NCBI GenBank assembly: GCA_945905815.1
Contig: CAMDQH010000025.1
Coordinates: 1-33,219, forward strand
DNA length: 33,219 bases
Reading direction: 5' to 3'
From: Bacteriovorax stolpii
Lineage (GTDB): Bacteria > Bdellovibrionota > Bacteriovoracia > Bacteriovoracales > Bacteriovoracaceae
Position 1 is the first letter of the stretch; every line of letters starts with the position of its first letter. Under the pieces are notes generated by a model. That model was given only the letters and a program-made list of their open reading frames with translations. It did not search any database and had not been told where the DNA came from. This document shows positions 24,213 to 30,519 of this stretch, one piece after another. A program made the position numbers and the translations under genes.

Positions 24213-25013
24213 GTGTCCGAAATCAGCAATCGTGCATTCATGTATGGTGAATCTGTTTTCACAACGATGCGTATGATAAATGGTCATTTATGTGACTGGG
24301 ATTACCATTTCGATCGGTTGAAAATGAGTGTTGAGTTTGTCTATGGTCCTTTCACTGATGGTAGTGAATGGTTTTTAATCCTAAAAAATCGTTTGCTTGA
24401 AAAATGTGCCAGTGAAAGTGGGGATCAAGTGATTAGGCTTTCCATTTATCGGGATCAGGCGCGGGGCTTAATTCTCACAGGCCTAGCTTCGGTCAATGAT
24501 TTAAAAATATCCCTTTCAGCCTCGCCTTATGGGTCAGATCGCAGCGAAGGAAAAATGCTTAAACTCCGAACGTGTGCCGCACCAGTAAGGCCCTACTGGT
24601 GGCCAGCTTTTTTAAAAACAGGCAACTATCTAGAAACTATTCTTTCCCAAAAAATGAATATGAAGCCAGGTGACGATGATGTGCTTTTTTTAAGCCAACG
24701 AGACACAGTGCTTGAATCATCAGTTGCTAATATTTTTGTTGTTAGACATAATGTTCTTTATACGGCCCCGACTGGGCCACAAGTTTTAGACGGAATCATG
24801 CGCAAAAAAGTTATCAAAGAAGCTGAATATTTTTTTGATGATGTTCAAGAATCAGAAACAACAATTGAACAGCTATACAAAGCCGACGCAGTTTTTGGGA
24901 CCAATTCAGTCAGAGGCCCTTTTTTAATTGATAAAATAGATGATTTTCAAATAATGTATTCTCAAGATTTTGTGTCTAATTTTGAAGCTTTAAGAAAAAG
25001 AGTTTTAGCATGA
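24213..25013 (+). CDS. Class IV aminotransferase (PabC/DAT/IlvE-like)
   Basis: This is a PLP enzyme of fold-type IV. NRAFMYGESVFTTMRM is the family's N-terminal signature, LKTGNYLETILSQKM carries the catalytic Lys, and VLESSVANIFVV is the glutamate-Asn-Phe region, with a phosphate-binding segment later (GTNSVRGPF). Its 266 residues suit aminodeoxychorismate lyase or D-amino acid transaminase better than branched-chain aminotransferase (300 or more). The GNY after Lys, however, is BCAT-like. Being divergent from the panB operon, it could supply 2-ketoisovalerate, but this is only inference. The start is GTG 24213 with AAGGGG upstream. The stop overlaps the yacG start by ATGA. Confidence 0.8.
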   Translation: MSEISNRAFMYGESVFTTMRMINGHLCDWDYHFDRLKMSVEFVYGPFTDGSEWFLILKNRLLEKCASESGDQVIRLSIYRDQARGLILTGLASVNDLKISLSASPYGSDRSEGKMLKLRTCAAPVRPYWWPAFLKTGNYLETILSQKMNMKPGDDDVLFLSQRDTVLESSVANIFVVRHNVLYTAPTGPQVLDGIMRKKVIKEAEYFFDDVQESETTIEQLYKADAVFGTNSVRGPFLIDKIDDFQIMYSQDFVSNFEALRKRVLA

Positions 25014-25243
25014 AAATTCTCAACGTTACCTGCCCAAATTGCAAAAAAGAATTTAATTACTATTCTTCTGAGTTCAGACCATTTTGTAATGAAAGGTGCC
25101 GACTAATTGATCTTGGACAATGGTTGAATGAGACTTATACTGTACCTGTGCATAAATTAACTTTGGAAGAAGCTGAAGCATTAGAGCAAATTATTCATGA
25201 AAAAGACAAAAACCCAGGCGAAGAAGACGATTCAACTAACTAA
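25010..25243 (+). CDS. yacG: DNA gyrase inhibitor YacG-type zinc-binding protein
   Basis: This small zinc protein shows the YacG pattern: CPNC, then 15 residues, FCNERC, directly followed by RLIDLGQWLNETYTVP. E. coli YacG binds GyrB and inhibits gyrase. The residues after the zinc finger match, but the C-terminal tail is acidic and divergent. The 77 residues are a little longer than E. coli YacG (65). Start and previous stop overlap (ATGA). The 3' end overlaps the next gene by 47 bases if that gene starts at 25197. Confidence 0.9.
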   Translation: MKILNVTCPNCKKEFNYYSSEFRPFCNERCRLIDLGQWLNETYTVPVHKLTLEEAEALEQIIHEKDKNPGEEDDSTN

Positions 25244-26048
25244 AGTCCTCGATCAAATGATCGAATGGGCTTTTGATTGTGGGACAATTCTCAATGATCA
25301 CTTAGTCAGATCATATACTGAGCCTCTAAAAATTATGGATAAAGGTAAACACGGTTTAGCTACCGAAGCCGATCTTTTATCAGAAGCTCATGTTATAAAA
25401 AAAATCCGTGAACACTACCCTGATCATGGAATTCTCTCAGAAGAAGACGCATTTACGAGAGAACTCAAGATCGAAGGGGCAAAGGCTGATCAGTACTTAT
25501 GGTTGATTGATCCACTAGATGGGACAAATAATTACTACAATAAAGTTCCCTTCTTTTGTGTAAGCCTGGCCTTAAACAAAGGCAATGAGACCTTAGTAGG
25601 CGTAGTTTATAATCCGGTTAACTGTGAGCTTTTCTATGCCATAAAAGGACAGGGGGCATTTTTGTATCGTCTCATTGGTCATAAAGAAGTTCGACTAAGA
25701 CTAGAAGCAGGTAAGGCCAAAAAGCCATTTATTGAAGCACTTTTGTCGGCCAATCTTACAGGCAAAAGAGTGGAGAAGGATTTGTTGAAACGATTTCCAG
25801 AAGTTCGGGCCATGCGCAGACTTGGAAGTGCAGCACTTGAAATGAGTTATGTTGCTGCAGGCATGCTTGATGCTTATTGGGAGCATCGACTTCAGCCATG
25901 GGATATGGCAGCGGCTGGACTAATTTGCAAAGAAGCTGGAGTTAAAATATCAAGTATTGAAGGTGAAGAGTATCATCCATTCGGACCATCAGTTCTGGCG
26001 GCTCACCCAACTCTTTACAGGGAACTATTGGCCATTCTAAACAGGTGA
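25197..26048 (+). CDS. Inositol monophosphatase family protein (SuhB-like)
   Basis: This is a magnesium-dependent phosphatase of the IMPase/FBPase superfamily. Metal and catalytic motifs are complete: ATEADLLSE, GILSEED, WLIDPLDGTNNYYNKVPFFC and the C-terminal HRLQPWDMAAAGLICKEAG. The substrate could be inositol phosphate, another sugar phosphate, or (CysQ-like) PAP; the sequence alone does not decide. ATG 25197 lies inside yacG and gives 283 residues with a basic N-terminal extension. The next ATG, 25257, starts close to the conserved helix. Neither has a clear ribosome binding site, so the start is uncertain. Confidence 0.88.
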   Translation: MKKTKTQAKKTIQLTKVLDQMIEWAFDCGTILNDHLVRSYTEPLKIMDKGKHGLATEADLLSEAHVIKKIREHYPDHGILSEEDAFTRELKIEGAKADQYLWLIDPLDGTNNYYNKVPFFCVSLALNKGNETLVGVVYNPVNCELFYAIKGQGAFLYRLIGHKEVRLRLEAGKAKKPFIEALLSANLTGKRVEKDLLKRFPEVRAMRRLGSAALEMSYVAAGMLDAYWEHRLQPWDMAAAGLICKEAGVKISSIEGEEYHPFGPSVLAAHPTLYRELLAILNR

Positions 26049-26057
26049 GAGTTTACT

Positions 26058-26086
26058 TTGACAAGAATTACTGTGGGTTAGATAAT
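26058..26086 (+). promoter_or_regulatory. Consensus sigma-70 promoter
   Basis: Perfect TTGACA (26058-26063), 17-bp spacer, GATAAT (26081-26086; 5 of 6). The expected start is near 26092, giving a leader of about 44 bases to the GTG at 26136. It drives the coiled-coil membrane protein and the HEAT-like protein. Confidence 0.8.
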
Positions 26087-26135
26087 AATCATACAGCACA
26101 AAAGTGTCTGATGAATTCAAATCCATGGAGGGGTT

Positions 26136-27065
26136 GTGTTCGATTCAGTAATAAATAATATTGATAAGTTTGGGCCAGACATCTTGCTCATTCAATCAGG
26201 CTTTCTTGTTATTATTTCCACCATTTTTTTATGGCTATGGTTTTCTAACCGTAGAAAATATCAAAATCTAAAACATGCCATTCCTGCAAATATCGTAAAG
26301 AGTTATCTTGATTCCATTATTCAAAATTCGACCGCACTTAAATCACAACTTTTTCGTGGCGGTGGTATTGATATCAACGGTATTCCTTCTGTTTTTCCAA
26401 TTAACAATTTAGTGGGGGGCGATGGGATTGCAATTAGTGGTGCACCTTCAACAGCTTTACTCGAAGAACTTAACCAAAAGAAAGCACAGATAGCTGCTTT
26501 GGAGAGTCAACTCCTATCATCTCAAAAATCTTGCCGTGAAGTTGAAAGTAAACTTGTAAATTCTCAAGGGTTTTTGGCCACAGCTGAAGCAAAAATTAAA
26601 GAACTTGAGGCTTTGCTTGCTCAAACGCGAACAAGTGGTGGTGGTGATGCTGCCATTCAAGCCGAATTAAAAATGGTATCGAAAGAAAGAGATGAATTTC
26701 GTGACCGCCTGAAAGAATTTGAAATTATTGCTGATGATCTTGCAAACTTAAAGCGTCTTCAGCAAGAGAATGAACAACTTAAAAAATCCTTGGGAATGCA
26801 GGGAGTGGAAACTATTTCTGTCGTTCAAGAGGAAGTGGATGTACCTCTTGCTCAAGCAGATGTGACTGATCCTTTTGAAGAGCTTTCAAAGGCGGAATTG
26901 GATAAAAATGATAATTCTGCTCTAGAAGAATTTCTCTCTGAACCAGTTGCCCCTGATCAAGAACCAATTCAGGCTTCGGTAGAAGCTCCCGTAGACGAGA
27001 AAAAATCAAAATCAGATAAGACTCCTGAAGATTTATTGTCCGAATTCGAAAAAATGTTGGGGTAA
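26136..27065 (+). CDS. Membrane-anchored coiled-coil protein of unknown function
   Basis: One N-terminal membrane segment (about residues 17-36, rich in Ile, Leu and Trp) is followed by a basic patch (SNRRKYQNLKH), so the bulk is probably cytoplasmic. A glycine-rich stretch (about 70-107) leads into a long coiled coil (about 110-225, with many Glu, Lys, Leu and Gln). The C-terminal 85 residues are acidic and disordered, ending in a short amphipathic motif (EDLLSEFEKMLG) that may dock a partner. The fold recalls scaffold or divisome/polar proteins, but I recognise no family. GTG 26136 has GGAGGGG close before it and is driven by a consensus promoter. The HEAT-like gene follows 2 bases after its stop. 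Confidence 0.75.
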   Translation: MFDSVINNIDKFGPDILLIQSGFLVIISTIFLWLWFSNRRKYQNLKHAIPANIVKSYLDSIIQNSTALKSQLFRGGGIDINGIPSVFPINNLVGGDGIAISGAPSTALLEELNQKKAQIAALESQLLSSQKSCREVESKLVNSQGFLATAEAKIKELEALLAQTRTSGGGDAAIQAELKMVSKERDEFRDRLKEFEIIADDLANLKRLQQENEQLKKSLGMQGVETISVVQEEVDVPLAQADVTDPFEELSKAELDKNDNSALEEFLSEPVAPDQEPIQASVEAPVDEKKSKSDKTPEDLLSEFEKMLG

Positions 27066-27067
27066 AT

Positions 27068-27886
27068 ATGTCATTGAACAAAATCCTTTGCCTCACTGGG
27101 CTAATGTCACTAAGTGCGTTTGCTGGTAATGCTGAGAAATCAATTAAGCTTCTTAAAAATCCTAACGGACAAAAAATAAATCTCGTAAAGGAAGATATTG
27201 TTACCCTTGAACGTCTCGAAAATATGTTTACCATGGATGCAAAAACACCGGGTTTAGGCGCAATGATTAAACGCCATACTTTTAAGCATCGCCAGAAAGC
27301 TGTTCCTGTCTTAGTAAAAGTGATGAAAGAAAGTAAGTATCCTGAACAAAATCGATGGCAGGCAACTATGCTCCTCGGTCAAATCATGGGTAAAAAATCG
27401 GCACCATTTATTGCAAAGTTTATTGATCACCCACATTGGATGATGAGAGTGGCTTCCTTGAAGGCCTTACTCGGTTTGAAACAAGATACATATCATTCGG
27501 TTTATGCCAAAGCTTTAAAAGACTCTTCTTTAATTGTAAGGGTTCAAGCATTGGACAACATTTCTAAAATGAATATCACACATCTTGCCCCACAGGTTTG
27601 GAGCATGATGTACGATCAGTCTAATTATAGTGGTGATACTGGTAAAAGAAAGCGCACGTCGATTGTTAAATCGATTATCCGCACCATAGGTGACGTTCGT
27701 TTTAATAAGGCCAAAGCACCATTGGCCAAGCTTATTCAAAAGCCAAAATATCAAGACTTGATCGAAGATCTGGATTATTCATTAGAGAAAATTACGGGTG
27801 AAGTTTCCCCTAATACATCAGTCGAAATAAGAAGGAATTTTTGGTCCAAGGTGAGTACGAATACTGTGGTTACGAAGAAAATTTAA
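27068..27886 (+). CDS. Secreted HEAT-repeat-like protein
   Basis: A signal peptide (residues 1-19, ending SAFA) is followed by an N-terminal segment and then paired helices resembling HEAT or PBS-lyase repeats from about residue 75 to 240: KAVPVLVKVMKES, RWQATMLLGQIMG, PHWMMRVASLKALLGL, SSLIVRVQALDNISKM, APLAKLIQKPKYQ. Such repeats mediate protein binding and have no catalytic residues. The location is periplasm or outside. It starts 2 bases after the upstream coiled-coil gene and is presumably cotranscribed. Its stop codon directly abuts that of the convergent lipoprotein gene (TTTAATTAAA). Confidence 0.75.
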   Translation: MSLNKILCLTGLMSLSAFAGNAEKSIKLLKNPNGQKINLVKEDIVTLERLENMFTMDAKTPGLGAMIKRHTFKHRQKAVPVLVKVMKESKYPEQNRWQATMLLGQIMGKKSAPFIAKFIDHPHWMMRVASLKALLGLKQDTYHSVYAKALKDSSLIVRVQALDNISKMNITHLAPQVWSMMYDQSNYSGDTGKRKRTSIVKSIIRTIGDVRFNKAKAPLAKLIQKPKYQDLIEDLDYSLEKITGEVSPNTSVEIRRNFWSKVSTNTVVTKKI

Positions 27887-28408
27887 TTAAAGCCCAGTAG
27901 ACTCAAGTTGTTCTTTCTCACGTGCCTTATCAATTTCCTTCAGTTTGTTATCTGTAGCGATTAGTCTTTCGATGCGGTAAAGAAGAGTCTTTTCAATAAT
28001 CCCATCAGCTGGCACCTCTTTCCAACCTTGAAGAAAATCCTGCTCCATTAGCTGACGTTTATAAATTGTGACCTTGGTGACTTCGCGCGAAGCCCGGAAA
28101 CCACGTACAACGTTTACAACAAGCTTAAACTTGGCAGCTTTAACTGAGTCCGAAGAGCCAAATGAATCCGTAAAATTCACTTCCAGCGTATTGTCCATCC
28201 AGCGGGTTTTGATAAAACCAGCTTCCTGATTCTGTTGTGCGATATCGTATTTGCGCATAACCTGTATGACCGCTTGCCATGACTGGTTATAGTCTGCTCG
28301 GTAGATTTTACTAGGGATATCGAGCTCTTCGGTCACCTGACGGAACTTTTCGTAGTTCGCACACCCATTTAATAGAGGCACAAGGATGATAAAAAGATAA
28401 AACTTCAT
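27887..28408 (-). CDS. Outer-membrane lipoprotein, unknown function
   Basis: This 173-residue lipoprotein has lipobox LLNGC (Cys16). The mature part has a pattern of one domain with a helix (NQSWQAVIQVMRKYDI) and paired strands (AGFIKTRWMDNTLEVNFTD, KFKLVVNVVRGF, VTKVTIYKRQLM), then a charged C-terminal helix. The segment 'helix, then xGFIKTRW' recalls BamC-type domains, but similarity is too weak to name it. ATG 28408 has no ribosome binding site; TATCAT sits 7 bases before it. It is divergent from kdsD with about 50 bases between starts. Confidence 0.7.
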   Translation of the reverse strand: MKFYLFIILVPLLNGCANYEKFRQVTEELDIPSKIYRADYNQSWQAVIQVMRKYDIAQQNQEAGFIKTRWMDNTLEVNFTDSFGSSDSVKAAKFKLVVNVVRGFRASREVTKVTIYKRQLMEQDFLQGWKEVPADGIIEKTLLYRIERLIATDNKLKEIDKAREKEQLESTGL

Positions 28409-28459
28409 GACTTTTATGATATCAATGAATTAGATAAAAAGAAATCATTTGGAAAGAAC

Positions 28460-29452
28460 ATGAACCATAAAAATCTCTTCACCCAGGTATTAGTCTCTGA
28501 AGCGAAGGCCATAGAAAGAGCAGCTCAGAACTTTGATGAAAAGACAGTAGTTCAATTGGTCTCTTTGTTTGAATTATTGGCCGGAACTGGCGGAAGCTTA
28601 GTGGTTTGTGGTGTGGGCAAGTCTGGCCATATCGGAACTAAGATTGCTTCGACTTTTTCTTCGCTCGGTCTTCCATCATTTTTTCTGCATCCAACTGAGG
28701 CCATGCACGGCGATTTAGGACGAGTTTCCAAAGCCGATGCCATCCTCTTAATTTCCAAATCGGGCACAACTGAAGAAATTTTAAATCTTTTGCCTTACCT
28801 GTTAATTCCTAAAGAAAGGATAGTCGCACTGGTTGGGAAAGTGAATTCTCCTATTGCAGAAAAATCCGGTATTATCCTGGATGCTTCGGTTGAAAAAGAA
28901 GCCTGTATCAACGATCTTGCGCCAACAACAAGTACAACTGTTGCTCTTGCTTTGGGTGATGCCATGGCAGTTCTCTATGAAAATGTTTTAGGCGTATCGA
29001 AAGAGAAATTTGCGGTCAATCATCCAGCGGGCCTCCTTGGAAAAACATTAAGTTTAAAAGTAGAACGTTTAATGATTCCGGCCAGTGAATGTCCTCAGGT
29101 TGATGAGAAAGCCACTCTTCAAGATGCCATCATGGCGATGACACAAAAGCCTGTAGGGATGTGCGCGATCGTGAACGGTGGATTGATGAAAGGCATTTTA
29201 GTCGAAGGTGATATTCGTCGCGCATTTGCTAAAAGGGCCGATGCGATTCAAATGCCAATCAGTGAATTTATGAATGCGAAGCCAACGACTTTATTACCTA
29301 CAATCCTGGCTTTTGAAGCTTTGAAAGTGATGGAAGATACTGATCGTCCACTTAGCGTTATTCCGATCGTGGAGAATGGAAATTTTCTTGGAGTACTTAG
29401 GCTGCATGATTTATTTAAGGCCGGCTTTCACTCTTCCAAAACGATTATTTAA
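28460..29452 (+). CDS. kdsD: Arabinose-5-phosphate isomerase
   Basis: KdsD/KpsF converts ribulose-5-phosphate to arabinose-5-phosphate, the precursor of KDO in the LPS inner core. The N-terminal SIS domain (about 30-190) contains GVGKSGHIGTKIASTFSSLG, FFLHPTEAMHGDLG (catalytic His region) and SKSGTTEEI. Two CBS domains follow (about 205-325: ATLQDAIMAMTQKPVGMCAI and the last copy ending IVENGNFLGVLRLHDLF). The 330 residues match the family exactly. GGAAAG precedes ATG 28460. Together with the lpt genes in this window it indicates KDO-containing LPS. Confidence 0.96.
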   Translation: MNHKNLFTQVLVSEAKAIERAAQNFDEKTVVQLVSLFELLAGTGGSLVVCGVGKSGHIGTKIASTFSSLGLPSFFLHPTEAMHGDLGRVSKADAILLISKSGTTEEILNLLPYLLIPKERIVALVGKVNSPIAEKSGIILDASVEKEACINDLAPTTSTTVALALGDAMAVLYENVLGVSKEKFAVNHPAGLLGKTLSLKVERLMIPASECPQVDEKATLQDAIMAMTQKPVGMCAIVNGGLMKGILVEGDIRRAFAKRADAIQMPISEFMNAKPTTLLPTILAFEALKVMEDTDRPLSVIPIVENGNFLGVLRLHDLFKAGFHSSKTII

Positions 29453-29585
29453 TCTCCTCAGAACATCTTTTCTAGTAATTAAGGCGATCGCCGCAGCTTT
29501 CTGAATGAGATCATTTGGAAGTCTTAACTCCATTTAACGTAGGCATATAGAAGTAGTGCAAGGGATTTTTTTAATGAAGTTGTTT

Positions 29586-29616
29586 CAAAGACTCTCTTTT
29601 AGCAAGAGAGTCTTTG
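29586..29616. terminator. Long hairpin between convergent genes
   Basis: A 13-bp perfect stem (29586-29598 with 29604-29616) around a 5-nt loop lies 9 bases beyond the stop of the minus-strand gene and about 130 bases after kdsD. There is no adjacent T-run on either side, so termination efficiency is uncertain. Confidence 0.6.
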
Positions 29617-29625
29617 AAGATAAAA

Positions 29626-30207
29626 TTAATGATTAAGCATTTTTGTTTTTACAGGTTCTAGTTCGATGACAAATTTAGCACGCCCTTGAGCTTTTAAGGT
29701 AAACTGAGTTGTTTCTTCAAGAGAGATCGTTTGCATTCTTGTGGCATTACCCAAAAAATTTCGAATCGAAGCGCGAAGACTTCCTGTCAGGCCGGCATCG
29801 TTATCAGTTTTTCCAGTTACGACAGCATCTGCCACTAAAAGGTCATAGACATTATCAATATCGTTGTGCAGAGAGAAGATGGCCGGTCGGTAGAACATAT
29901 CGACAATAATTTCTTCGCTTGTTATGACATAAGATTTATTTGAGATGCACTCACTCTTATCAGATTCAGTCCAAAGACTTGCAATGTCAGATTTGCCTGA
30001 CATAACTAAACAATCCGACTTCGCGCTTTGTGATAAAAGACCAGCCTCTGAATTAAAACGGATAAAGGCCCTTGTTGGGGTAAGCTTTCTGGTGTTACCT
30101 AATTCGTCATAGTATCGACCTGTGACTTTGAATTTTGTTTCAAGAATATCTGCTTGAGCAGCAAAAGTTGCTAATGTGGCCAAAACTAAAAGTGCGATCT
30201 TTTTCAT
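29626..30207 (-). CDS. Secreted protein of unknown function
   Basis: Starting at ATG 30207 (AGGAG upstream) gives 193 residues with a standard signal peptide (MKKIALLVLATLATFAAQA). The mature part appears beta-rich, with two cysteines (SDCLVMSG and KSECISNKS) that could form a disulfide. No family is recognised. The upstream in-frame ATG at 30252 would bury the signal and is rejected. It is probably monocistronic. Confidence 0.72.
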   Translation of the reverse strand: MKKIALLVLATLATFAAQADILETKFKVTGRYYDELGNTRKLTPTRAFIRFNSEAGLLSQSAKSDCLVMSGKSDIASLWTESDKSECISNKSYVITSEEIIVDMFYRPAIFSLHNDIDNVYDLLVADAVVTGKTDNDAGLTGSLRASIRNFLGNATRMQTISLEETTQFTLKAQGRAKFVIELEPVKTKMLNH

Positions 30208-30519
30208 ATCTTCTCCTGATTGGTTAAGTAAATTGAAACAAGTATCTATCAAAAAAGCTCGCCTAGGTTAGAGATTGGAATAATGTTCCTAGGGTGTATA
30301 ATTTTTGAACAGCTCTAAGCTACTGGTTGGGCAATGCTGGTCAAGGCTATCAGAGCGCAGAGAATTGAAAATAGTGTCTTAATTCTATTTTCTGTAAGCA
30401 CGCTTCCCGAAAAATGAAAAGAAATAGAGTAAAATCAATCACTTGAGGAGAACTAAAACGCAAACTCAATCTTCTTAAGATGTTTACCGATAAATAACAG
30501 TAATCATAAGGGGATAATC
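30208..30519. other. Intergenic stretch between divergent genes
   Basis: About 310 bases without a gene. One hairpin is visible: GAAAATAG (30367-30374) with CTATTTTC (30385-30392), 10-nt loop. It must contain both divergent promoters, but I could not assign convincing -35/-10 pairs. AAGGGG lies before the ATG at 30520. Confidence 0.35.

Noticed and set aside
27884-27889. Directly abutting convergent stop codons with palindrome TTTAATTAAA
   Set aside because: It follows from two TAA codons back to back; no further structure supports a functional element.
29483-29492. Palindrome GGCGATCGCC, like the HIP1 repeat of cyanobacteria
   Set aside because: Only a single copy was noticed in the window, so it is best taken as chance.
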